From Diogma glabrata (lineage: Eukaryota; Arthropoda; Insecta; Diptera; Cylindrotomidae): DNA of 64,000 nucleotides. This document shows, in pieces, positions 24,700 through 37,700 of the stretch. The DNA lies in NCBI GenBank assembly GCA_963693315.1, contig OY856186.1, forward strand, positions 382,018,215-382,082,214. Direction: 5' to 3'. The translations under genes and the position numbers were made by a program. Positions within the stretch are counted from its first letter, which is position 1. The number at the start of each line of letters is the position of its first letter. Under the pieces are notes generated by a model that saw only the letters and a list, made by a program, of their open reading frames with translations, was not told where the DNA came from and made no database searches.

Positions 24700-26584
24700 C
24701 AAATAGCATCAAAACATGTTTGGGGTTGGTAAACAGCATCAATAAAAGTCCATAGACTCGGAAGAATTTTATTGGGTAACTAGTTGAATCAAAACTTAAA
24801 TAAATGAATCAAAACTCAATTCTGCATAAGCTTAATTGATTTTCAAAAGAACAAAATCACAACGTCTCCAAGCTTTTGCTTAGGAAGGATATGAAAACTA
24901 TTTCTCCACGAACACGTGGTATCACAAACAGAATATTAGGTCTAAGTGTGTCATATTGACATTAATTCATGATGACAGCTACTATACAAGAAAGCACTAA
25001 AAATGCCTTGATAACTTGTTAAAGTTAAAACTCGAGCCTAACTATAAATTTAACCGATTGCATTCGTTAATTAGTTTTGCAATATTTTCTTGTATTCAAA
25101 AGAATTTACGTAACCATACAACTGTTCAACAACTTTGTGATTAAGCTATGAGTGGCAGGTTCAAACACAGGATCAACTATTTGTGTTACCCTGTGGTAAC
25201 AAACAGTTTCACTTGCTCATATGTAGCAAATACCAATGCATTTTATTTGCCTTATAGGAACTAAAAAATTTTATTTCCGTGTTCATAATAAGTAAACTAG
25301 ATACTGATTTATTTCACTAGTGTTATGAAATTTCTTTTTACTTAAGAGCATCCAAGTCAAATACTTAAGAAAATGAATCATAACTCATTTTATTGTTACG
25401 TAGCAACCATATAAAATGTTTAAACTTGAGTAGGAAATATGCAGACAAAAATAAATCCAGTTCAATATAAATCTAAGTATCAAATTTTTATTTATCCGAA
25501 GATGAATTGAAAAGTTGGAAAATTAAGTTAATAAAATAGATAGAACTATTAAGAATTAAAACAAGAAAGAAACAAAACATAAGAACATTCATCCTTTCTT
25601 TTTATTTAATTTAAACAAAAAAAACGATGTACACACAGTTTTAGCAAACTAGGCTAAACACTTTACCAATAACTCTCGTTTGATCGCAAATTATCTTATA
25701 AACCATTTTTTTATTACAAAATCATTGGAACAATAAAAGTGAATGCATGCTGTAATTTCAAGTTCAATGTTGACATGAAAAATATGTATAAACTTTTTTG
25801 TTGAGAAAATTGGTTAGTTGTCTTTTGTATATTGTAGTTTTTTATAACAATTATGATAATTTTTCTAGGTAGGTGTATGAAATCTTTCTATTGATATATA
25901 CATATGTGTTAATGTACCTACTGTGGATATGTTATATGATTTGCTGATATTTGATCATTAAGATTTTTCTTACCTAAACCAATTTGAATATTGGCGCTTT
26001 TCGCTATATTGACTTAACAAACTATCTTTTGTAAATAAACTTAATTTGAATTTTCAATATACTGTTGCTCATTTGATTTAAACAATACATTCAGTTCAAC
26101 AATACATTTCTACTAAACCTTTATGGTTAAAATAAAGTTAAAGCTGTTAATAGTGTTCAATTGAATCCCAGTTCATCAAATACAAATTTTACCGCAAGGA
26201 CAAAAGGACAATTTGTGTTTAAGGTTCAAACAGAATAGATCTGTTCCGTCCACTCCTTATTTTGAACTGTCAGTTTATATGTAAAACGGAAATTAAAACA
26301 CAATGGAAGACGGAACTTCCCACGGAAGTGAAAAAACCTTAAGGGACTTAAGGGTCGAAACAGAATGAATCCGCTCCGTTCCCTTCATGTTTTATCTGCT
26401 TCATTCTGTTCATTTTATACAACCCATTACAACCGCTCCGTTTATAACTATCCAAAAACTTATATTTACAAATCTGAAAGTTCTTGTCAAGACTTTAAAA
26501 GTTGCATAACTAATCCTCTAGAATTTTTGTAATCTAATCTAGGACCAATCTTCCTTTCCACACTTCCTTTCCACACTTGCACAT
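24700..26584. other. Intergenic stretch
   Basis: No gene supported. Near 26220-26270 and 26345-26400 a related ~50-base motif occurs twice in direct orientation (aaacagaat...ccgttcc or ccgtcc). Confidence 0.4.
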
Positions 26585-27224
26585 CCAGAAAACACATTTA
26601 CGTCATTGTGACATCAAAATGACATCACACTAAGTCACATCTTATGTAAGATCTGGGTCATATATAAGTCATATGTTTGTCATTATTTCACACTTATTTA
26701 CGTTAGAACATGACATAAGAATAATGATATGACTATGACATACATGTGATGTCTGTGGAGATATTTGTGACGTTGTTATGATATAAGGGTTGATATATCA
26801 TAGTAATATAAAATTTTTTTTGTGATGTATTCTTTTTTACTTAAAAAAAATTTAATAACAAAAACACTTACCCGTCAGTCATTCATTCTCATTACTTACC
26901 CACTATTCTATAGCTTGCTATGTATGAAACAATAACTAATTGTACGCAAAAATTTTCAAACTATATACCACACATGGCCAAATTGCAGCTCGCGAGCCGC
27001 ATGCGGCTCTTTGAAAGAACGTGTGCGGCTCTCGAAAAGAAATGAAAAAATTTAATAACATTTAAAAATTTATTAAAATTGTAATAAAGTTGTAATTAAA
27101 TTACCAGTAAATTTCCAGCTCTTAATCCAAAATATCGAAAAATGGGATAACTTTCGTTATTATAAAACAAACAAAAAATTAACTACTTCCCCACCTACAT
27201 AAGCAAATTTTTTCAAAGAAAAAC

Positions 27225-27490
27225 ACTATCCGGAATTAAAGGATGATCAATGGATTAATGACTGTATATTCTTAACTGATATAATGGAGAATCTGCAGTT
27301 AGCTGCCCAACCTAGCATTACAAGAAAAAGATAAAGTTGTTACTGATTTAAACGATTCCGAGTTTTATTAAAAAAAATTAGCTTTTTAACGCGATTTAAC
27401 TGCAAAAATGTTAAACCACTTTCCTCGTCTGGAAAATAAGCTCTCTAAAATTGATGATAAAAAACTAGGTGAATACAACAGTAAAAATAT
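27225..27490 (+). pseudogene. hAT transposase fragment (ZBED/GTF2IRD2-like type)
   Basis: Translated with one frameshift and several stops, this reads ELKDDQWINDCIFLTDIMEN followed by LQ, then EKDKVVTDLNDSEFY, KKLAF, RDLTAKMLNHFPRL and ENKLS. The order FLTDI..NL..Q, then DL....F.KKL.....L......HFP.L, is the mid-region of hAT transposases of the ZBED5/GTF2IRD2-like group. The catalytic ends are missing because later insertions replaced them. It supports the hAT assignment of the surrounding 26971-37815 unit. Confidence 0.6.
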
Positions 27491-27492
27491 GG

Positions 27493-28500
27493 AGGGGCTG
27501 AAATCTCACAGTTCTGAGATATCAAGACTTCGGTCTGGGTTAAGGATTTTGATATAGTTTTCGGCAAAAAGCTTTTATGAGGACATGGTTTTTAGTTTTG
27601 GGCAGCGATGTATTTCAAACACAACTCTTTGTTAAAGTACAAGTATTTTTTATCTCTGTTTAAAAATTTATTACAAAACTAACACGAAACATCAATACGT
27701 TGCCGGAAAATTATAATCAAAATTCCAAAAACATTGTTAAATTAAATAAAATCAAACTTTTTCAAAATTCTAAAAATAACTCAAAAATTAGAATAAAATC
27801 AAATATTTAAACTTTTTCTAAATTCCGATAATATTTCAAAATTTCTTAAAAATTCAAACTTTTTCCAAAATTCTAAAAATATTGCAAAAATTATTACAAA
27901 ATCAAAAATTGAAAATTTTTTCAAAATTCCAAAAATATTTCAAAAACTATAAAAAATTCAAAAATTTCCATGTTCAATTTCATTTTAAATTACATTTACG
28001 TCATAAAAACAGCTTCATTTTTTTTTCCAAAAAATTGGCTAAAAAAATAAATGAAATCATTTTTTGACACAGTTGAAATTATTTTTTTGACAAACTTATA
28101 ATGCCATATTAGTGAGTTATGCCGTCATAATGTTAAGTGTGTCAAAAGAAAGATTTTTATTTATTTTTTTACCCAATTTTTTGGCAAAAAATAAAATTGT
28201 TTGTTTGAAATGAAATTTTATTATTATTATTGAGGATTATGGCATTATAGGTTTGTCAAAAAAATGTTGTCAAGTGTGTCAAAAGAAAGATTTTGATTTA
28301 TTTTTTACCCAATTTTTTGAAAAAAATAAAATTAATTATTTGTATGACATGAAATTTTATTATTATTATAGAGAATTATGGCATTATAAGTTTGTCAAAA
28401 AAATGTTGTCAAGTGTGTCTAAAGAAAGATTTTGATTTATTGTTTTACCCAATTTTTTGATTTATTTTTTTACCCAAGTTTCCTTTAACGAGAATAGTTT
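27493..28500 (+). mobile_element. Fold-back element family F, left arm and centre
   Basis: It starts at gaggggctgaaatctcacag, the same start as the copy at 43742. It runs through an AT-rich arm of near-repeats (attccaaaaatattt) into ~130-base units built on ttgacacacttgacaac...gacaaacttataatgccata. At about 28110 the orientation flips, so the following units are inverted. The other arm continues at 33775-34580 after the Penelope insertion. Confidence 0.65.
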
Positions 28501-29140
28501 TGATGATTTTAAAAAATATGTTATTATCCATTTTTATTAGTAAAAGTTTTTCTTTAATTTAATTTTTGTGTAAGAATGATTTATAAACTTTTAAATCTGT
28601 TATGTTCTCTATGGATATTATCCATATTAATAAATGTTTTTATATTAAATAAAACAATTAACATATAAAGATTATATACCAATAAAAGAATCTTTATGGT
28701 ATCAAGAGTCTATGAGAATCATTATATTATAGTATTTATTTATTAGTTATTACTAACTAATGTTTTAGTTAAATCTAAGCCAATACATTTGATCAACCGC
28801 TGTTACATGTTTAATTTCTCGAATGTAACGAGTTAAGTTTGAAGAACATTTCACATTATTATTACACATAAGCAGTTACATTATTATAAAGGTTGAAGTT
28901 GCTGATTTTATTTACATATTATAACAAATTATTATACAAATTGAGAAGGAAAATAAATTAGGATTAACTGAAATAAGCACTGAAGACTGAATTTTTATAG
29001 CGCGAACGACCAGCTATAACTAATTTATATTATATAGCGCGAATTAACTACAAGCTATAATTTATATAGCTTGTAGTTAATAATTTATAAGGATGAATAT
29101 TTAAAAGGATGAATAAGGATGAATAATAATATTTATAAGG
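28501..29140. other. Possible 5' region of the Penelope insertion
   Basis: Non-coding sequence between the interrupted fold-back unit and the first Penelope codons. It contains a short palindrome around 29041-29088 (ttaactacaagctata...tatagcttgtagttaa) and short tandem ataaggatgaat repeats (29091-29162) just before the coding start. Confidence 0.4.
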
Positions 29141-31005
29141 ATGAATATTTATAAGGATGAATTTCAAATTAAAATGAATGAATTATTGATGGATAGTGAA
29201 ACTTACACCCCTATTTTGTTCGATCCCACTAAAAAAGTTTTTAACAAAGTTAATAAAATCATTGATTCTTTATTTAAAAATGGAAAAATTGTGAGATCTA
29301 AAAATTATCTCTTAAAGTTATATCACCTATAGCACCTCGTATTTATGGACAACCTAAGATACATAAACAGAATATACCATTACGACCAATCATATCTACA
29401 ATTAATTCACCAGCTTATTTCTTATCAAAATTTTGTACGGAATTGCTAAGACCGTTAACTGTTAATAGTGTTTTTAACATAAAAAATTCGTATCAACTTA
29501 AAGATAAACTTGATAATGTAGAATTAGCAGATGATGACATTTTAATATCTTTTGATATAAAATCTTTATTTACCAATATACCATTAGATGTCGCTAAACA
29601 AGTAATAATTGATAGGTGGAGAGAAGTTGAAGATACTACTAATATTTCTTTAAATGAATTTCTAGAAATTTTTGAAGTGTGTACTATCGATAACAATTAT
29701 TTTCAATATAATAATTTGTTTTATAAACAAAAATATGGTTTAGCTATGGGAAATTGTTTGTCACCCACTGGCGTAACTACCAGGGGTCTTGGGGGTCAGA
29801 TTGTCCAGGGCCCCGAGCATCAGGGGGCCTCCGAAAGTGGTGAACAAAAGAATGTTTTGTATATAATTATATGAAAAAATTTGTTGTGTATAGTTATATG
29901 TCAAAAAATTTTTTGGTAAGGGCCCCCTTGTGAAAAATTGTCCGAGGCCTCCACTTCTATAGTTACGCCACTGTTGTCACCAATTCTTGCTGACATTGTC
30001 TTGGAAAAACTGTTGTCAGAAAAGATTCCTGAGTTATTTAGAAAACCTTCTTTTGTTTATAAATATGTTGATCATTTGTTATTAGCTATTCCAAAACATT
30101 TTGTTAATGGTACAAAAGACATTTTTGAGTCCTTTAATGATAAAATACAATTTACTATTGAATATGAAAATGAAGGTTGTTTACCATTTTTGGATCTTTT
30201 ATTGACTCGAAATAATAAAAATATCTTAACTAATTGGTATTCTAAGGATATAGCTTCTAACAGGTTTCTTAATTTTTGATCAAATCATCCTTATAAAATG
30301 AAATATAATGTAGCCAATTGTTTTATTAGGAGAGTTTTTTACTTAAGTGACAGTTCATTTAGACAAAAAAACATAGATTTAGTAACTAAAATTTTATTAA
30401 AAAATAAATATCCTTTTCGACTAATAAATAAATTAATAAGTAAAGTTCTGTATACATATAAAATTAAGCCTAAACCATCTACAGATCAATTACCTCTAAC
30501 TAAAAAAGTTTTTGGTTCACTATCTTATGTTCCACAATTAACTGAGAAACTTAAATCCATTTTTTCATCTTCAGAATGTAATAATTTTATAGGACAAAAT
30601 ATATCAAATAAATTAAGTAATTTTTTTACACCTTTGAAAGATAAAATACCTAAGGAAAAGAAAAATGGTTTAGTATACAAAGTTACATGCAAATGTGGTA
30701 AAGTTTATGTTGGTGAAACTTCTAAAACTTTAAATACGAGGATTTGTCAACATAAAAATGATGTTAGATTTACAAAATCAAATAAGAATCTAAACGGTCA
30801 AAATTATAGATCAGCATTAACTCGTCATTCTGTAGAATGTTTAGATGATTTTGATTTTGAAAATCCTGTTGTTCTGGATTATGAAATTAACCATTTCAAG
30901 AGAGTATTCAAAGAAATGGCTCACATCTCTTTGGAACCTAAATCAATTAATTATAAAACAGATTGTAATGGTTTACATTCAAACTATGTAGCCGAGGAAA
31001 ATTAG
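29141..31005 (+). pseudogene. Penelope-like element: RT plus GIY-YIG endonuclease
   Basis: It starts within the RT N-terminus (KMNELLMDSETY). A frameshift near 29311 follows, then APRIYGQPKIHK and PLRPIIST; motif A DDILISFDIKSLFTNIP (~29535-29585); motif B GLAMGNCLSP (~29737-29766); then a 208-bp MITE with its 8-bp duplication (29766-29981) interrupts the gene. After it come SPILADIVLEKLL, a motif C reading YKYVDHLLLAIP where YVDD is expected, and FLDLLLTRNNK. A TGA at 30277-30279 breaks the frame in a position where Trp is likely. The last 235 codons include the GIY-YIG nuclease (NGLVYKVTCKCGKVYVGETS, then R..QHK) and end at 31005. Function would be target-primed retrotransposition. The Asp-to-His change, stop, frameshift and insertion make it dead. 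Confidence 0.9.
29766..29973. mobile_element. hAT MITE inserted in the Penelope RT
   Basis: Terminal inverted repeats are CACTGGCGTAACTA and CAGTGGCGTAACTA (13/14). A perfect 8-bp duplication TTGTCACC lies at 29758-29765 and 29974-29981. The 208-base interior is GC-rich (gggggtcagattgtccaggg, ggcccccttgtg), unlike the host element. Excising it restores the RT frame across motif B. Confidence 0.95.
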
Positions 31006-33230
31006 GTTTTAACTTCTCAGTCCTCAGGGACAGCTCCGATTTTGATGATTTTTTTTTTTAAATGTGTGTTTTTATATATTAGTTGAAATCAGAAACATTA
31101 CAATGTGCGCAATTAAATATTTATATTGTTTAAATAATAAAAACATAATTTATGGAGAGAAAAAATTTTGTCACGGTATTTTTTAACTTTTAAATAGTAT
31201 AATTTAAAAAATTTGTTTTGTTTTCTTTTTTAATTTTTAAAAGCTTTAAATTATACAAATATTGTAAGAAAAAAATTGTAAACAATTATAAATTATTTTG
31301 TATTTATTTTACATTTAAATATGAAAATATATAATTCTAAATTCAGAAAGTGTAAACTATAAATTCAGGAAATTCGATAATTTTAATTCGATGATTAAAG
31401 GGCAGAGAAGTCCCCATATAATGAATAAGCAGTTCCATAATCCCACAAAAAAATAAAGTCCTATTTTCATATAATTTAAATTATATGAGTTGAACATGTA
31501 TGATTCATAGTAACATAACTCTCTCAATTTTAAAGTTACAACTTCCATTAAAAACTCGATTTATAGGTTCTTTCAAAGCTATAAGATGATATATATTCCA
31601 ACATGCCTAAACCCTTCACCTTCAAATTGTTAAGGGTTGAACGACTCAAAAGGAGTGATCCGTGCACTATAATGCAAACTTGAAACAGTTATATCTTTGG
31701 TATTTTTTATCCCACAGAAAATAAAATAAAACCAATTTTTGGTTACGAAAAAACCTACGTTTTTGTCTGGAGAATTTTGTTACGTATATTTGTTAGTTTT
31801 AGAGTTATTTTGAACAGAAGGTACTTTCTTAGGAAATTTGAAAATTCATTCTTCATTATTATCAAACTTTTTTCGGAAAATACGTATTCTAATCTAGCAA
31901 AAATTCTGGATCACATAGGTGATCACTTTAGGACACTAAAAGGGGCTATTGCCTATGGTCAATATAAATTCTATTGGGAATGACAGAGATTTTAACGCTG
32001 AGTTTCTATTTTGAATTCGAGATGCCCGCATCGCAACTTGGTTTTTTTAATGCAAATGACTTGAACTAGTGCCCATTTTAAAGGTCTTTCCAATCTTTAC
32101 AAAAATGTATGACAGTTTTGTCCGAAAAATGCATTGCTTTTCCGTTATGGTCAATATAAATTCTAAAATAAATAAAAAAAAAAAAAAAATAAATAAATTT
32201 TATGGTCAATATAAATTCTATTAGGAATGACCGAAATTTTAACGATGAGTTTCTATTTTGAATTCGAGATGCCCGCATCATAGCTTGGTTTTTTTTAATG
32301 CAAACGACTTGAACTAGTGCCCATTTTAAACGACTTTCCAATCATTACAAAAAAGTATGACAGTTTTGTCCGAAAAATGCATTACTTTTCCGTTATTTAA
32401 CGTTGAATTCTTCGAACCAAGTCGTTAAAAAAAGTCTCGTCATTGAACCATAACTTGCTTCATTTTGGACCTACAACTCTCATAAAAACAACAATCTCTT
32501 GGTTTTTTTAAGTTTCATTTTTGTTGATTACCAAATTTTTGAGAGAACGCTATGTTATTTTCGAAAAACTATCAAAACCATGCGTTTTTCAACGAACAAT
32601 ATAAGTTTTCAATCGCAAATAACTCGAAAAATATCGATCTATCGAAAAAACCTTATACAACATTCTATACTTCAAATGTGTCCTTTTATCTATTTTTGGG
32701 GTTACTTTGAGTGAAAAATGTTCCACCCTCGGAAGGGGTGGAATCCACCCCAGGATATAAGGGCACATCAGCGCTATGCCACTTTCGTTCCTTGAGCCAT
32801 TCCTGAACTACTCACCAAATTTCATGTTAATCGGACAAGGTTCAAAGAATTCGGAGCGGAAAACGTGTCTGTTCGTAAAACTCAGCAAAGTCTCTATATT
32901 AATAACAAATGTATATACAGAAGTTAGACATAGCGTGTACATATTTTGCTACTCTTACAGTACCATATTTTTATGTTTTTATTAAATGAAATTTTCTATA
33001 AATTTGAACATAACAATTCTTTTTTTGCATAAATTTTGTTAAAAAAATAATTTGTTCATAAATTTTGTTTATATTGTTTAAACATTATAAATATTTAATT
33101 GCGCACATTGTAATGTTTCTGATTTCAAATAATATATAAAAACACACATTTAAAAAAAAAAATCATCAAAATCGGAGCTGTCCCTGAGGACTTAGAAGTT
33201 TTACGGATTTTGAAGCTAATTTTCCTCGAC
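31006..33230 (-). mobile_element. Non-coding long-TIR element, copy 2 (complete)
   Basis: Inserted just after the Penelope stop codon. Both ends carry ~150-base terminal inverted repeats (31013-31160 against 33070-33222), each containing ctcagggacagctccgattt and acattacaatgtgcgcaatt. The interior matches copy 1 (13320-15215) in inverse orientation. A ~165-base segment (gacttgaactagtgcccatt region) present once in copy 1 is tandemly doubled here at ~31960-32150 and ~32205-32400, separated by an A-rich spacer. No coding capacity. Confidence 0.8.
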
Positions 33231-33720
33231 TAATGTTTCTATTATTAAATCAACAATAAGGTAATATTAAATTTAGTAGTCACATTCAATTTAGAAACTG
33301 TTTTTTCATCGAGTTTTCTTATTCAAAATTTGATTTTCCGTCATTCAAAAAATTTTTCTTTTCATAGAATTGTTTTCTGTGTGATTGAAAGATATAGAAT
33401 ATTTTTTATTTTGAGTTAATGAAAATAGTGATTCTATTAAAAGTTTTTATGAAATTTTGTGTGTAATTTGTTCTTTTAAACAATTAATGTTTATTATCTG
33501 TTTTTTTAAAACTATTGTTAATTTTTTCAAGTATTTTTTTAAAATTTTTATACAAAAAAATTTTTCGATTATGTAAGTTTTTTGTTAATTTTTTGGTGTT
33601 GTTTCTAACTAATGGTTTTGTAGGTAATATTTAATATAATAAAATATATGTAACCCCTGATGATGACCCGCAAGGTCGAAATATTGGAATAAACATATTT
33701 TTTAAAAATAATAAATAGTC
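33231..33720 (+). other. Penelope 3' UTR
   Basis: It resumes the Penelope element after the long-TIR insertion. It ends with cccctgatgatgacccgcaa and ggtcgaaatattgg before ataaac, the short hairpin/GGTCGAAA tail common at PLE 3' ends. Confidence 0.6.
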
Positions 33721-33774
33721 TATAAATAAGCTACGACTGAGAAATATCAAAATTAATTAAAGACTATAAATATT

Positions 33775-34580
33775 TAATAATTAATTATTTGTATGACATG
33801 AAATTTTATTATTATTATTGAGAATTATGGCATTATAAGTTTGACAAAAAATGTTGTCAAGTGTGTCAAAAGAGAGATTTTCATTTCTTTTTTTAGAAAA
33901 TAATAAAATTATTTATTTGAATGAAATGAAATGTAATGATCATGATATTATTATTGAGAATATTATTGCATTATAAGTTTGTGAAAAAATATTGTCAAGT
34001 ATGTCAAAAATATGATTTCATTAATTTTTTGACAGTTTTTCGGAAAAAAAAATTTAGCTGTTTGTATAACGTAAATGTGACATGGAAATTTTTGACTTTG
34101 TTATTGTTTTTGAAATATTTTTGGAATTTTGAAAAAAGTTTGTATTTTTGATTTTGTAATAATTTTTGGAATATTTTTAAAATTTTGAAAAATTTTTAAT
34201 TTTTGATTTTATTATAATTTTTGGAATTTTGGTTTCAATTTTTGATATTGTTATAATTTTTACAATATTTTTAGATTTTGGAAATAGTTTGAATTTTTAA
34301 GACTTTTTGGAATATTATTACAATTTAGAAAAAGTTTAAATATTAGATTTTATTTTAATTTTTGGAATATTTTTGGCATTTTGAAAAAGTTTCAAATTTT
34401 GATATTGTTATAATTTTTACAATATTTTCAGAATTTTTGAAAAAGTTTAATCTTTGATTTTGTAATGATGTTTGAAATATTTTTAGAATTTTGAAAAAAG
34501 TTTGATTTTATTTAATTTTTACAATATTTTTGGAATTTCGAAAGAAATATGAATTTGTGATTTTCTAATATTTTACATAA
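33775..34580 (-). mobile_element. Fold-back element family F, right (inverted) arm
   Basis: Inverse match to 27700-28450, including tgtatgacatgaaattttat, ggcattataagtttgacaaa and the attttgaaaaagttt units. It is missing the outermost ~220 bases corresponding to the gaggggctg end. Its position either side of the Penelope element shows that PLE inserted into this arm. Confidence 0.65.
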
Positions 34581-35530
34581 TGTATTACAAAGTCAATTCA
34601 ATTATTATCATAATTGAAATATGAAATTAGAGATTTATGACAAATTTGCTAAATTTATTGAAAAACGGCATCAATTGTTGTACCAAATCTTGTTGTTAAA
34701 TTAAGTGGACACGTATTCATCGTGAAATTTAATTTGACGTTGTAAGACTTTTTAAAACATGTAAATATGGCTTTTTATCATACATGGTTGTAAATTATAT
34801 TATGTAAATTGTAATTTGTATTATGTAAATTGTATTAAGAAACTCTAAATTTCAATATGACATACATATTTATTTTATTTTATATTTAATATTTTTAGTA
34901 ATACCTGCCACAGTAGCCAAAGAAGTTTTACTTCAACAGCGTGTAAAGATTGCACACTTCATTTTATTTATAGATATGAATATGAATATATTGAATATAT
35001 TGAAAAAAATACACGAAGAAAGGAACACATATATGTATGTATAACCAAACACTTACGTATCATTGAAGGCTATCATCCGGCTCGAAGGACCAAATGTTCG
35101 GGTTGTGAATAAAATCAATTGTTATACACTACAATAAGGTTCCGAAGGTAACCCCTAATATCACTTGTGGACTGTATCTTCTAAATTGCACCAAGTTCAC
35201 AATTAAGAGAATCAAGTTATAGATTTAAACATAAAATCTTTAAAAATCTTTATTTAGAATCTTTATTTAATTTTTTAATTTGAAATTGTTTAGTTTACAA
35301 TAAATAATTGAAACTTATGGCCAGAAGATTTGTTAAACGAATGATTATAAAAATTTAATCACAAAAAATTATTAATAAATAACTGAAGTTATATAATGCA
35401 AATACATGAATTTGAACATATTAAGTTATGTGTGTGTTTTTTTTTATATAATTTAAATTTATATAATGCAAAACATAAATTTATATGTATTTGTGTATTT
35501 TTTTTATTATTTGTTTTACAATCCAATAAA
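34581..35530. other. Non-coding stretch 3' of the BEL remnant
   Basis: It should contain the 3' part of the BEL/Pao element (minus strand), but no LTR could be delimited. The 20-base string at 34917-34936 (core aaagaagttttacttcaa) recurs at 37507-37526 and could mark former LTR copies. Confidence 0.35.
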
Positions 35531-36780
35531 TTATAATTTTAAAGGTGACTCTTTCCCGCTGGAACATTCCGCCACCCTTGAATCAGTTGATTCAACAGGA
35601 AGAAGAACCAACTTATTAATTGGTCTACGTAGTAATCCAGTTGATGTTTTTATGTCGACGACGCGAACTAATCCATCATTGCCTTGATGTTGCTCTGTTA
35701 CACGACCAATAATCCATTTAGTAGGCGGTAAGTTTGCATCTTTAATAAGTACAATATCATTTTGTTGAATATTTCGCCTGAGACCAAGCCATTTATTTCG
35801 TAATTGAAGTGACGTTAAATATTCAGCTTGCCACCGATTCCAAAAATGTTGAACAAATTGCTGAACTAATTTCCATCTCTCATTATACGATAATTTAACA
35901 TCGAGATATGATGATTCTGGAACTACTGTTAATGGGCATCCAATCAAGAAATGACCAGGTGTTAAAGCATCTATTTCTTCGTTTGACATTGAGCAAAGTG
36001 GCCGCGAGTTCAAAATTGCTTCTATTTGAACCAACAATGTCCGCATTTCATCAATTGTCAATAGTGATTGACCAATGACTCTATATAGATGGAATTTGGC
36101 TGATTTAATGGCAGCCTCCCAGAGGCCACCAAAAGTTGGAGCACTTGGTGGGTTAAAGTGCCAGTTGATCCGGTCAGCTAGAAGAATATTGGAAATAAGA
36201 TTAGAATTTTTATTTAAGTTTAAGTAAAATTCTCGTAATGTATTGTTCGCTCCTACAAAATTGGTGCCATTGTCCGAGTAAATGTCTGAACATAGTCCTC
36301 GTCGAGCAACAAATCTTTTTAAAGTTGCCAAAAAACTTTCGGTTGTCATATCATATGACAATTCTATATGTACTGCTTTAGTACTCATACACACAAATAT
36401 ACAAATGTAAGCCTTTTGTGGATGTTGACCTCTACGTCTGGTAAGTAAGACTGAAAGTGGACCAGCGTAGTCAATTCCAACCTTAAGAAATGGTCGAAAA
36501 TACTCCACCCTTGATTTTGGTAAGTCAGCCATTATCTGTTCTTCTACCTTCCCACGATGTCTGCAGCATGTAACACACATATTTAAAACCCTTCTGGCAA
36601 TATCTGAACCTCGCAAAAACCAATATTGTTGTCTACTTGCATGCACCATTAGTGAAATACCTGCATGTTTGAGCTTTAGATGTAGATCACGCATTATGAT
36701 GAACGATAGATGTCCCTTTCCAAACATAAGCATTGGATGTTTCATTGGATGCCACTGTTTGAGTCATAAATGTTTTTTCC
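35531..36780 (-). pseudogene. BEL/Pao retrotransposon integrase domain
   Basis: An open frame of 404 codons (36745-35531) is the C-terminal part of a BEL/Pao polyprotein. The integrase zinc-binding region has His22/His27 and Cys57/Cys60 (MCVTCCRH). The catalytic core reads VGIDYAGPL (Asp92), YSDNGTNFVGA (Asp158) and PSAPTFGGLWEAA (Glu210), a complete D,D,E set. The BEL-type C-terminal domain follows with LTPGHFLIG, WKLVQQFVQHFWNRWQAEYL and PTKWIIGRV. A stop lies a few codons upstream of the first Met, and gag, protease, RT and RNase H are absent, so it is a remnant despite the intact integrase. It sits inside the hAT unit. The plus-strand frames at 35466 and 36669 are shadows. Confidence 0.92.
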
Positions 36781-37700
36781 ACGTAAACGCTGACGACATA
36801 ATCCCTTTTTTCCGCAGCCACGGCATCTTTTCTAGTTATAATAATAAAACGTTTGGAATATAAATTCTTCAATTTTATTAAGTTTATTTCGAAAATTGTT
36901 GAGATATTGTTGAGATAAATAAAAACTTAAATTTTTTTAGACTGGGGAGCATGATTAGGTTGTTGATTTTTTCGCCATTTGAACTCTAAACAACACTATT
37001 TTTATTTAAAACACTTTTTTGAGAAATATTCACTTACTAATTGAAAATTAACAATAGCACTGTAATCAAGAAATGAAAAATATAAATTTAATAATAAACT
37101 ACAGAAACTCGAAGAAATAAAGTCGACACTCTAACTAATCGACACTCTATAATGTTTAATACGAGACTGAATATCGTTGCATTGGTAACAAAACAACATA
37201 CATTTTTGGATTAAAATTTAAATTAAAATAATTGTTTAAACACAAACACACAAAATGTTGTTATAGTTACGTCCAAAAAAGTAAAAAACATTTGTATTTG
37301 TTTAAATTCTATAAAAAATCGAAATTTTTATCAAAGTACCCATTTAATTCAAAATTTCATTATCCAATTAAAATATTTGTTATTATTTGTTGTCATAGTT
37401 ATGGAATTATTTTGAAAAAAATCAGACTGTAGTATGATAGAGATGAATATATGTGTTTATATATCTGTTCAAATGGTTACTTCCGTGCAAAATTCTCATA
37501 ACGCGCCTAAAGAAGTTTTACTTCAATAACACCGTTCACATATTACAAGCGTCGTACCGCGCTAACGAACTATGAATCCGATTTCAGACAAGTTACAAAC
37601 ACACATGCCATCTACCAGCAATCAATAGCTGTCAGTGCCATGTTACAAAATTTAAATATATGTATGCATTCATAATTAAAGTATTTGTTTGAAGACCTTG
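36781..37700. other. Non-coding stretch upstream of the BEL integrase
   Basis: It could hold the 5' LTR/leader of the BEL element (minus strand) after loss of most of the polyprotein. No LTR pair, primer-binding site or coding motif could be shown. Confidence 0.3.

Noticed and set aside
23490..24755. Several long plus-strand frames rich in Phe, Cys, Ile and Val, looking like membrane proteins
   Set aside because: They are translations of the 8-base repeat, identical in all three frames; no independent start, motif or codon variation.
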